Source: Acetobacter sp. 46_36
Lineage (GTDB): Bacteria > Pseudomonadota > Alphaproteobacteria > RF32 > CAG-239
DNA: 64,000 nt
Assembly: GCA_001917135.1 (NCBI GenBank)
Contig: MNTT01000008.1
Location: 1-64,000 of the forward strand
Direction of reading: 5' to 3'
The stretch's first letter is position 1. Every line of letters starts with the position of its first letter. A program made the position numbers and the translations under genes. Under the pieces are notes generated by a model. The model was not told the DNA's origin. It made no database searches and saw nothing but the letters and a program-made list of their open reading frames with translations. Positions 9,135 through 16,878 of the stretch are shown piece after piece.

Positions 9135-10593
9135 ACCGCGCCAGAACCATTAGCGCCACCCCGCCTGCCAAAACGTAACCAACCGCTTTCGGCAGGCTTT
9201 TTTGCGTCAGAAAATTCCCCAGCCAGAGCAGCGACACCGGCAATAAAATCATCACATAGCGGTATTCGCTGGAACAGAAATATGGATACTCCAGCCAAAA
9301 ATTCGCCCACGCTCCCAGCACCGAAAATACCAGAACCACGGCAAAAGCATTAATGCCCCAGCCCTCGCCGAGCTTATAAAACGGCAGCGTGAAGAAACTT
9401 GCCGCCAGCAATATCGCCAGCCCGATTCCCAACACATACAGCAGGTACGCCCACGTTACGCCGCCCCAGCTCCATTCGCCGAACAGCGACGTCTTAATCA
9501 GCGCCAGCCACACGTTCGGTTCCGCCAGCCCGGCACGCACATCGGCAAAAACCTCTCCGGCCATTGTCAGGCAGGACAGCCGTTCCGCCAAACCGTAACT
9601 GCGCAAATCCTGAAACGCATTGCCGACCGGCGGCGGCACCAGCGGGAAATCATACGCAAGCAGAAACCATCCCCAGGCAAAACCGACAGCCGCCCCGGCG
9701 CCGATAACCGCAAACTGCCCCCACAACCGCAGCGACAATTTGTTTGCCGCCTGTACCAGCCGAAACAGCCCGAGCATGCCGAGCGCCGGCAGCATCATCA
9801 GGCCGGAAAACTTAACCAGCCCCGCGGCCAGCAGCAGCCCCGCTAAGACCAGTGCCTCGCGCCATCTCCCGCTAACATACCATCTGTATCCGCAATATAT
9901 CATCGCCGTCATCAGAAAATAAACCGCCGCATCGTTATTGACCAGATTGGCGGCAATCCCGTGCGCCGGAAAAAAGCAAAACAAAGCAAACAGCCCGAGC
10001 CGCACCCCGTCCTTCAGTTTAAACTCCCTCAGCAGGCGCCAGAACACAATCCCCGCCCCAGTTATGCAGAACAGGCTGACAAAGCGCACGCTGTCAAACG
10101 CCGCTTCCCTGCCCGCGCCAAACCACATGCAGAACTTTGTAACCGCCGCCGAAACCAACCCCCACAGCGGCGGTTGGAAATAAACCGACTGCAGATATGC
10201 CGCCGGCGCCGCCAGAAAGAACCCGTTTTGCAGAAAATAATCCGTATGCATGACAAAGTTGTAGTAGTCATACTGTCGCACGTTTCCCCAAGACCCGAGC
10301 ACATACCACAGGTTGAACAGAAACGCCGCTGCCAGAATGCCGTCCGCCGCAGATACGCCGGCACCGCTCCGAAATACGCAACCGCCGCGCCGATTGCCCC
10401 CCTCTGTCGAAAAACCATCTGCTGCTGAAGTGCCGTCTTCCGCCGCAACTCTCCTCCGCCGTTGCAGATACGCCAGCACCGCGCCGAAATACGCAGCCGC
10501 CGTCCATATCGTTCCTGCCGGCATCACCAGATTCCAAATCATCAGAACCACACATAATCCAAATATGTCTTTTAAACTAAAATGCAGCGTCAT
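9109..10593 (-). CDS. GT39-like polytopic membrane glycosyltransferase
   Basis: A protein of about 494 residues with roughly ten hydrophobic helices. It carries features of the ArnT/PMT-like class (GT-C fold): an acidic/aromatic loop after the first helices (YDYYNFVMHTDYF), QPPLWGL, and LVNNDAAVYFL followed by a helix with GLLLAAGLVKFSG. Such enzymes move sugars from polyprenyl phosphate to acceptors outside the inner membrane. The ATG at 10593 has GGAG six bases before it. A low-complexity insert at about residues 45-85 was created by an out-of-frame DNA duplication. The location beside the rhamnose operon suggests envelope polysaccharide work; the substrate is unknown. Confidence 0.65.
   Translation of the reverse strand: MTLHFSLKDIFGLCVVLMIWNLVMPAGTIWTAAAYFGAVLAYLQRRRRVAAEDGTSAADGFSTEGGNRRGGCVFRSGAGVSAADGILAAAFLFNLWYVLGSWGNVRQYDYYNFVMHTDYFLQNGFFLAAPAAYLQSVYFQPPLWGLVSAAVTKFCMWFGAGREAAFDSVRFVSLFCITGAGIVFWRLLREFKLKDGVRLGLFALFCFFPAHGIAANLVNNDAAVYFLMTAMIYCGYRWYVSGRWREALVLAGLLLAAGLVKFSGLMMLPALGMLGLFRLVQAANKLSLRLWGQFAVIGAGAAVGFAWGWFLLAYDFPLVPPPVGNAFQDLRSYGLAERLSCLTMAGEVFADVRAGLAEPNVWLALIKTSLFGEWSWGGVTWAYLLYVLGIGLAILLAASFFTLPFYKLGEGWGINAFAVVLVFSVLGAWANFWLEYPYFCSSEYRYVMILLPVSLLWLGNFLTQKSLPKAVGYVLAGGVALMVLARFMLYLNTI
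10349..10501. repeat. 38-bp direct repeat inside a coding region, read in two frames
   Basis: The copies at 10349-10386 and 10464-10501 differ at only about four positions. They are 115 bases apart, not a multiple of three. As a result the gene reads one copy as AAYFGAVLAYL and the other as GCVFRSGAGVSAA. Confidence 0.85.
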
Positions 10594-10659
10594 CGTTTCT
10601 CCACATCGCCTGTTTTTCACCCAATGCCTCCCGGTACTTTCTGCCCGCCGGTTTTCGTT

Positions 10660-11892
10660 TCATCGCCCGGCAGACCTCCGCCGCCACTTTTGCAGCACGC
10701 TTTCTTTCCACCCGCCATACCGGACTTCCGCCGCATCGGGCAGTTCGTTCCGATATCGCTTATACTGCGCTTCGTCGGCAAAATCCACATTCCTGACCGC
10801 ACTCCAGTCGCAATCTTTTATTTCAAGCGCCGCGCAGTTTAAAAAATCCATTGTCTCGGGCAGAGGAATTCTGTTCAGGCTGACGGACGCCCCTTTGCGG
10901 AAGGAAAAAACGGTTCCTTCCGGCAGAGTTTTAAGCGCATACAATTTTATCCTGCGGTAACGCTTGCAGTCAATCATTCCTGTTCCCATATTTGAACTGC
11001 CGCTGATTGCCAGCGCTGCCCCTTCTTTAAACGGCAGTTCCCGGCATCCCTGAAAGTCCATTCCCGTAAAATACGCTTCATCCGCCTCGGCCAAGGTTTC
11101 CATAGGAAAATTTTCAAATCGCGCAATATGGGCGCAAACTCCTGCCGAAAACAGGGGCTTGGCATCTCCTTCCTCATAACGGCAGCAATCAAAATAAACT
11201 TTTTTCAGCCCCCGGAAATCCCTGTCTGCCGGCAGCCCGTCAACCGGCGCAAAACCGCCGAAACGAACCTCGCAATCCCGGCTGAACTTATAACCCGACA
11301 CGCTTTCCAGCCGGCAATGGTCAAACAGGATATAGCGTACTCTGCTAAAATCCGTTTCTTTAGGAAAATTTTTACACCCGTCGAAAGTAACCGTTTTCCA
11401 CCCCGTGCCATAGCTGTCCGGTCGGGGATAAACGCATAACCTGTCATAAGCGCCGAAATCGACATTGTTAAAATGATAGTCGCCTTCCGACACCGTCAAA
11501 TCCAGTCTTCGTCTTTTCACCGGTGCCGACATCAGGCACATGCGCCCGCCGGATTCTCCCGCCGGTACTTCAATATCCTTCGGCAAAGCCGTCAATTCAG
11601 ACGCGCACCCGGCGGCCGCAGCTATTTTTGCGCCCAGCTCCAGAATGTCGTCAGGCTGTTCCCGCCCGCAAAATACGGATAAGATAATCTCGCGGAATTC
11701 CGGCATTTTCTCTTGCGGAATTTTTTCTACACACCCCAGCATATCGCGAATGCTTCTGGCAAAGTTCGTCCCCCTGAGCACTCCCGTACAGACATCGACA
11801 GTAATTTCGGCCTCGCCGCGTTTATACGGCCGGAGGATGTTTTCCGTTCCCAGCGGGCTTCTCGGTTCCGTTATGTCAATAAATTCCGCCAT
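10660..11892 (-). CDS. Hypothetical protein with leucine-rich-repeat-like C-terminus
   Basis: About 410 residues, with no signal peptide and no membrane segment. The N-terminal 110 residues are a mixed domain of no recognised family. From about residue 125 on, short units rich in Phe/Leu/Cys/Asp recur about every 20-25 residues (for example VTFDGCKNFP, ILFDHCRLES, VYFDCCRYEE), consistent with an irregular LRR or beta-solenoid fold used for binding. The ATG at 11892 has GGAG eight bases upstream; the open frame continues 53 codons further but without ribosome binding site or pattern. Function unknown. Confidence 0.55.
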   Translation of the reverse strand: MAEFIDITEPRSPLGTENILRPYKRGEAEITVDVCTGVLRGTNFARSIRDMLGCVEKIPQEKMPEFREIILSVFCGREQPDDILELGAKIAAAAGCASELTALPKDIEVPAGESGGRMCLMSAPVKRRRLDLTVSEGDYHFNNVDFGAYDRLCVYPRPDSYGTGWKTVTFDGCKNFPKETDFSRVRYILFDHCRLESVSGYKFSRDCEVRFGGFAPVDGLPADRDFRGLKKVYFDCCRYEEGDAKPLFSAGVCAHIARFENFPMETLAEADEAYFTGMDFQGCRELPFKEGAALAISGSSNMGTGMIDCKRYRRIKLYALKTLPEGTVFSFRKGASVSLNRIPLPETMDFLNCAALEIKDCDWSAVRNVDFADEAQYKRYRNELPDAAEVRYGGWKESVLQKWRRRSAGR

Positions 11893-12080
11893 ATATGCGC
11901 TCCTGTTCCCCTGACGCCGTTCCGTATCGGCCAAACGCCCCGCAATTTCTCCGAATATAGAGCCGCCAGGCAGGTTTCGCCGCTTCATAAGCCGTTTTCG
12001 GTTCCTGTCGGCCTGCGTTAAAATTATACGCTGCCCCCTTTCTTTTGTCAAAACTTTTTTCGTCTTTCGCCGGAAAATGC

Positions 12081-12108
12081 TTGCTTTTTTATCCTTTTTC
12101 GCTATTAT
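12081..12108 (+). promoter_or_regulatory. Possible sigma-70-type promoter
   Basis: TTGCTT, a 16-base spacer and TATTAT in an AT-rich stretch, 48 bases before the 96-codon gene. The -35 match is weak. Confidence 0.3.
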
Positions 12109-12155
12109 AAATCGTTTTTTAAATTATAAAGATATTACTGTAAATTATAAGCATT

Positions 12156-12446
12156 ATGAAAACGTACACTTACGAAGAACTGCAGGAATTCATCACTTCC
12201 GTATTAAACCGGCCCTGTAGCGGAAAACTCGTTTATTGTTTCAGCCGCCGCGGATCAGACAAAAACCTTCATGCATTTATCATTGTCGAGGAAAATATGC
12301 GCCTTGAACTGCCTTGGCACGACGGGCCTCAATATTTAAGCCCCGGCGATTATCTGCACGCGTCGCGAAACGATATTTATGGCATCTCTGCCGCTGTTTT
12401 TAAAAATTGCTACGTGGAAGCGCCGGCTTCGGAAATCATCTCCTGA
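12156..12446 (+). CDS. Hypothetical small protein
   Basis: A 96-residue protein that I do not recognise, with no signal peptide or membrane helix. The N-terminal YTYEELQEFI helix is followed by alternating strands (LVYCFSRR, HAFIIVEEN) and an SPGDYLHA loop. There is no strong ribosome binding site, but the gene lies between a possible promoter and a good terminator, which supports a real transcript. Confidence 0.5.
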   Translation: MKTYTYEELQEFITSVLNRPCSGKLVYCFSRRGSDKNLHAFIIVEENMRLELPWHDGPQYLSPGDYLHASRNDIYGISAAVFKNCYVEAPASEIIS

Positions 12447-12529
12447 AGCGTTGGAAATCCCTCACTGCCGGAAACTATCTTTAGAACTGGCGCAAAACGC
12501 TCCTTCGGTGCACCTGCCTTTCTTGTCTG

Positions 12530-12557
12530 GCCGCTTCTTTTTGAAGCGGCTTTTTTT
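12530..12557 (+). terminator. Rho-independent terminator
   Basis: GCCGCTTC and GAAGCGGC form an 8-bp perfect stem with a loop of five T, followed by seven T. It lies 84 bases after the 96-codon gene. Confidence 0.85.
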
Positions 12558-12716
12558 GTGTATCCTTGTATTCCTCCCTTTCCTGTCCCTTGCCCTCCAT
12601 TTTCAGCCCATTCCCCGCCCATTTCCCTCCCATTTCGGCCAGACGGCAGCCGTTTTTAATATGCCGGGTTATCTTTTATATATACCAAAATCACCAAAAT
12701 ATTATAGACAAAATAC

Positions 12717-12745
12717 TTGACAACTAAACAAAAACAGCTTATGTA
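12717..12745 (+). promoter_or_regulatory. Candidate sigma-70 promoter
   Basis: A perfect TTGACA at 12717, a 17-base spacer and TATGTA at 12740, placed 36 bases before the ATG of the secreted small protein. Confidence 0.55.
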
Positions 12746-12781
12746 TTAACTGAAAATTAACTTTTAAGAGGAAATTCCGCA

Positions 12782-13132
12782 ATGAAAAAACTTGCTTTGC
12801 TGACGCTGTTCCTATGCCTTAGCTTTAGTTTTGCCGGTTTCGCCGATGCCGAAACCGAAAATTGGTGCGGAACTTATTTTGAAGAAGGAGGCCGCGGCTA
12901 CATCCGTCTGGCGCGGGACGACTTTGGCGTCGGCAGCTCCAACTGCAGCATGGACGGCTACAACGAACGGGCGGAAAGAAGCGGTACCGCAAATATCGCC
13001 CTGGATTTTACCAAAAACCGTTCTACCGTCAACAAATGGCGCAAATTCAACAACCATCTGATTGAAGTGCGCGGCAAATTCCGCAACGGCTACATTTCAG
13101 GCACACGTTTCATCCGCGACATGGGCGTATGA
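12782..13132 (+). CDS. Small secreted hypothetical protein
   Basis: A 116-residue protein with a clear Sec signal peptide (two Lys, a Leu/Phe-rich core to about residue 19, then AGFADA as the likely cleavage site). The mature part is about 93 residues with two Cys (ENWCG and SSNCS) that could form a disulfide, and it is predicted to be mostly beta. AGAGGAAA precedes the ATG. It is probably transcribed alone from the promoter at 12717. No family recognised. Confidence 0.65.
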   Translation: MKKLALLTLFLCLSFSFAGFADAETENWCGTYFEEGGRGYIRLARDDFGVGSSNCSMDGYNERAERSGTANIALDFTKNRSTVNKWRKFNNHLIEVRGKFRNGYISGTRFIRDMGV

Positions 13133-13309
13133 GACGCCATACGGGCTCTGTCTCCTCCTGTACCGCAGCCAACCATAATCTTTTTTCCGTAATCAGATTC
13201 AATCCCTGCCGGCTTTTGCACCCATTATAATCCTTTTTGATTTTCCGCCCAAAATAAAACCGTATAAAGGTTTTTTATATATCAAAACGACTGAAAGTTT
13301 ATAAAATCA

Positions 13310-13338
13310 TTGTTGTTAATTAACTTATTTCATATAAT
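13310..13338 (+). promoter_or_regulatory. Candidate promoter of the proX-arginase pair
   Basis: TTGTTG, a 17-base spacer and a perfect TATAAT at 13333, in an AT-rich region 36 bases before the start of the deacylase gene. Confidence 0.5.
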
Positions 13339-13374
13339 ATTTAGAAAATTAAATCTATTTATGGGAAATAAATT

Positions 13375-13863
13375 ATGAATAAGCTCGAAATGTATAATTA
13401 CCTGAAAAAAATTAACATTTGGCACGAAATTACAGAACACAAAGCTGTTTACAATATGGCCGAATTAGCACAAATTGATATTCCATATCCAAACTCGGAA
13501 GCAAAAAACCTTTTTGTACGAGATGACAAAAAAAGAAATTATTACCTTATTACAATTAAAGGAAATAAAAAAGTAAACCTTAAAGAATTCCAAAAAACAG
13601 CTGGCACACGCCCTTTAAGCTTTGCCTCTGAAAGCGATTTGATGAATATTTTAAACCTATCCTCCGGGGCTGTCACGCCACTTGGTCTATTAAATGATGA
13701 ACAAACAAGAACAATAATGTATCTAGACAGAGATTTTATAAAAGAACCTTCTTTGATCGGGGTACACCCCAATGATAACACGGCAACGGTTTGGTTAAAA
13801 ACACATGATCTAATAAGGATTATTAAAGAGCACGGAAATATCATCAATCTAATAGAAATTTAA
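13375..13863 (+). CDS. ProX/PrdX-type prolyl-tRNA editing deacylase (YbaK fold)
   Basis: A free-standing trans-editing domain that hydrolyses mischarged tRNA, typically Ala-tRNA-Pro in ProX proteins. The 162-residue protein has the KNLFVRDDK strand with the family lysine, the SFASESDL segment, and the GAVTPLGLLND loop typical of this branch. GGGAAA lies eight bases before the ATG. It shares an operon (21-base gap) with the arginase-family gene. Both have an AT-rich composition unlike the surrounding GC-balanced genes, which suggests recent transfer, perhaps from a Firmicute. Confidence 0.8.
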   Translation: MNKLEMYNYLKKINIWHEITEHKAVYNMAELAQIDIPYPNSEAKNLFVRDDKKRNYYLITIKGNKKVNLKEFQKTAGTRPLSFASESDLMNILNLSSGAVTPLGLLNDEQTRTIMYLDRDFIKEPSLIGVHPNDNTATVWLKTHDLIRIIKEHGNIINLIEI

Positions 13864-13884
13864 ACAAGAAACAGAGAGGAAAAC

Positions 13885-14736
13885 ATGAAAACAATCAGAT
13901 TGCTATACCCTGACTATGTCAGCGGTGGCTTGGATACGTATTATTTCGGAGCAAATCTATTGGCGCATATTTTGCCGGAAAATAAAAACCAGCCCTTAAT
14001 TAAAGTAGATATTGCCCAGCCCAATAGCGCAAACAAAATCATAACTGACGGAATTTATGCTAAAGGCGAAGTTCTATCCGGTATTCAAAATGCAATGGCA
14101 AAGATTGAAAAGGAAAATCCTGACAAAATTATCACCATCGGCGGCAATTGCTTGGTTTCATTAGCGCCATTTGATTATTTGCATGGAAAATATAAAAACA
14201 CGGGCATTGTCTGGATAGACGCACATCCGGATGTTTCTTCTCCCAAAGACGGCTATCCCAACGCCCATGCAATGGTTCTCGGCTCTTTAATGGGATATGG
14301 AGATAATTCACTTTCAAATATGATGAAAAATAACAAATTTAATCCTGATGAAATATTATATGTCGGTCTTCAAAACCTGCATGATTATCAAAAAAACTTT
14401 TTAAATAACACGGGGGTCAATTATAAAATTCAAACCAATAAATTTATTTCTAATAATGAAATACATAAATTTATTAAACGGTTTGACCATATTCTTGTAC
14501 ATTTTGATATTGATGTATTAGATGAGCATTTTTTTCATTCGACTTATTTTGCTAATTCCGAATTGGTGGGAGACGGTGCCGGCGGCGGAAAAATGACGAT
14601 AGAAAAGCTAACAGAGATTCTCCGCTGTATCACAGACAATTCCGATATTGTCGGCTTTACCATAGCCGAATATCTGCCTTTTGATGAACATAAGCTTTAC
14701 AAGATGTTGACTGAAATCAAATTATTTACCGAATAA
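13885..14736 (+). CDS. Arginase/ureohydrolase family protein
   Basis: A 283-residue member of the arginase fold family. Metal-binding motifs are visible: IDAHPDV near residue 112 and HFDIDVLD near 206. The first motif, usually GGDHS with a manganese-binding His, reads GGNCLVS here, so that ligand is replaced. Known ureohydrolases act on arginine, agmatine or formiminoglutamate; with an altered metal site the substrate cannot be assigned. A strong GAGAGG ribosome binding site precedes it. AT-rich composition is shared with the upstream proX-like gene. The window also encodes arginine decarboxylation, whose product agmatine is a conceivable substrate, but that is inference. Confidence 0.75.
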   Translation: MKTIRLLYPDYVSGGLDTYYFGANLLAHILPENKNQPLIKVDIAQPNSANKIITDGIYAKGEVLSGIQNAMAKIEKENPDKIITIGGNCLVSLAPFDYLHGKYKNTGIVWIDAHPDVSSPKDGYPNAHAMVLGSLMGYGDNSLSNMMKNNKFNPDEILYVGLQNLHDYQKNFLNNTGVNYKIQTNKFISNNEIHKFIKRFDHILVHFDIDVLDEHFFHSTYFANSELVGDGAGGGKMTIEKLTEILRCITDNSDIVGFTIAEYLPFDEHKLYKMLTEIKLFTE

Positions 14737-14869
14737 GTAATTCGCAGAGTGCACAACAATGTCCCCTGCCGCCGTATCCCGCTACTTCGGACACCGCAGC
14801 CGACCGCCGCTCACCCGACGCGGCTTGTTCCATATCGCCTGCCTCATAATATCCGTCCGAACTGCCGCG

Positions 14870-16756
14870 CTATTTCATAATATCCGCCCAGATTTCCGCC
14901 GGCAGCGTTCCCCCGCCGATTTCTTTCATCGGACTGTTGTCGTCGTTGCCGACCCAAACCGCTGCCGTGTATCTGTCATTTGACCCGATAAACCAGGCGT
15001 CGCGATAATTTTGCGACGTTCCCGTTTTGCCGCGGGCGTTTTTAACTTTTCTAGCCCGTTTTCCGGTTCCGCTGACAACCACCTCGCGCAGCAGAATATT
15101 AATGTTGCGAACCGTTTCCGGCTTCAAAACCCGTTCCCTTCCCGGCGAACGGTACTGATAAAGCAGATACCCGTCCGTATCTGTAATCTCGCGGATGGCA
15201 TACGGAAACACCGCATACCCCCCGTTTGCCGTTGCAGCATACGCCGCTGCCATATCCAAAACGCGCACTTCCGCCGCGCCGAGAATAATAGACGGCTCAT
15301 CCTTGACCCCGGTCGTAATTCCCAGTTTCAGCGCCGTACTGATAATGTCTTCCAAATTCAGATACGTCGCCAAATCCACCGTCGCCACGTTCAGCGACTG
15401 GGCAAATGCCTGCTTCAGGCTGACGGCGCCGCGAAATTTCCGGTCATAGTTCTGCGGCTCCCAGTCGTCAATCCGGATTGGCTCGTCCGCCAGCAGTTCA
15501 TCGGGGGAAAAGCCGTTTTCAAACGCGGTCAGATATACAAAAAGCTTAAAAGAGGATCCCGCCTGCCGCAATGCCTGTGTCGCCCGGTTAAACTGGCTCT
15601 TGTTATAGTCAAATCCGCCCGCCATCGCCTTAATCGCGCCGTTGCGGTCCAGAACGACCACCGCCCCCTCGCTGACGTTGTTTTGCCGGTTGGCGCGGAT
15701 ATATTTGCGCAGAATATATTCTGCCCGCTGCTGCAAATCATAATCCAGCGTCGTTTTGACATAAATATCTTCATCGCCGGTCTGCACCACATCCGGCAGA
15801 AGCCCCATCACATAATCGCCGAAATACCTCGCGCCGAGAATTTTGCCGTCATCAGCCTCCCCAATCGGCAGGTCAATTGCGCTTTCCCATTCTTTAAGCG
15901 AAATGGAACCGGCGCGCCGCATGAGCTTCAGCACAACTTCCGAACGCTCCAGCGCCAGTTTTTTGTTCCTCAGGTAATTGTATTTGCTCGGCGCTTTCAA
16001 CGCTCCGGCCAGAATAGCCGCCTCGCGCAGATTCAAATCCTTTGCCTGCTTGTTAAAAAACCGTTTCGCCGCCGTATTCAGCCCGTACGCGCCGCTGCCG
16101 AAAAACACCCGGTTCAGATATATGTTCAAAATCTGCTTCTTGCTGAAGTGCTTTTCCAGCCACTGTGCCAGCAGATATTCCTGCACTTTGCGCCGGATGC
16201 TTTTCTCCCGGGTCAGAAACAGGTTTTTCGCCACCTGCTGCGTAATCGTAGACGCTCCCTGCGCATACCGCATCTTGGCAATGTTGACAGCCATCGCCCG
16301 TGCAAATCCGATATAGTCAAACCCGCCGTGTTTGAAAAAGCGCCGGTCTTCGGTATCAATCACCGCCTGATAAACATACGGCGGCAAATCGTCCACATCG
16401 ACAGGCTCGGCAAACAACGCGCCGTAAGACGTGATTTCCCGCCCGTCTGCCGCCAGAATTTTCACCCCGGCCTGCCGTTCGACATACACCGCCTTGGAAA
16501 AATCCGGCAGCGTCCTGTAACAGTAATAAACATAAAGGCCGGCACACAACGCCAAAACCAGCCCCAGCCACAAAGCCCCCATAAACAGTTTCAACTTCCA
16601 TGATTGTTTGCCTTTGGCACCGCGTTGTTTCTTTTTTGATATATTCTTTTTCCGATTCGGCGCCTTCTCCGGCTGCGCTTGTTTTTTCCGGTTTAACGCC
16701 ACGGACGGTTGCGCGCTCTTTTTCGGTGTTCTTCTTTTCAATGCTGCCTTTGCCAT
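14870..16756 (-). CDS. Class A penicillin-binding protein (PBP1A family)
   Basis: Bifunctional peptidoglycan synthase anchored in the inner membrane. About 628 residues: a very basic Lys/Arg-rich cytoplasmic tail (1-55), one membrane helix (about 58-80), a GT51 glycosyltransferase domain with EDRRFFKHGG and STITQQVAKNLFL, then a transpeptidase domain with the nucleophile motif SSFK, SLN and KTGTSQ. All catalytic motifs are intact. The start at 16756 follows GGAG; another ATG lies four codons upstream. The basic tail is longer than usual. Confidence 0.9.
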   Translation of the reverse strand: MAKAALKRRTPKKSAQPSVALNRKKQAQPEKAPNRKKNISKKKQRGAKGKQSWKLKLFMGALWLGLVLALCAGLYVYYCYRTLPDFSKAVYVERQAGVKILAADGREITSYGALFAEPVDVDDLPPYVYQAVIDTEDRRFFKHGGFDYIGFARAMAVNIAKMRYAQGASTITQQVAKNLFLTREKSIRRKVQEYLLAQWLEKHFSKKQILNIYLNRVFFGSGAYGLNTAAKRFFNKQAKDLNLREAAILAGALKAPSKYNYLRNKKLALERSEVVLKLMRRAGSISLKEWESAIDLPIGEADDGKILGARYFGDYVMGLLPDVVQTGDEDIYVKTTLDYDLQQRAEYILRKYIRANRQNNVSEGAVVVLDRNGAIKAMAGGFDYNKSQFNRATQALRQAGSSFKLFVYLTAFENGFSPDELLADEPIRIDDWEPQNYDRKFRGAVSLKQAFAQSLNVATVDLATYLNLEDIISTALKLGITTGVKDEPSIILGAAEVRVLDMAAAYAATANGGYAVFPYAIREITDTDGYLLYQYRSPGRERVLKPETVRNINILLREVVVSGTGKRARKVKNARGKTGTSQNYRDAWFIGSNDRYTAAVWVGNDDNSPMKEIGGGTLPAEIWADIMK

Positions 16757-16878
16757 ATTCCGCTCCATACGATAGCTTTATGGCATAATAACGCACCGTT
16801 GGTTAGAAAAGATTTAATATCGGAAGATATTTGCCCCCAACATTATCGTACCTTTCCTGCCAACTTCTGCTGTCAGAC

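Noticed and set aside
12700..14760. Genomic island with integrase or attachment repeats around the AT-rich pair
   Set aside because: The composition change is clear, but no integrase, transposase, tRNA gene or flanking direct repeat is visible.
15011..16603. 530-codon open frame opposite the penicillin-binding protein gene
   Set aside because: Arg/His/Gln-rich shadow of a GC-balanced gene with intact catalytic motifs on the other strand.
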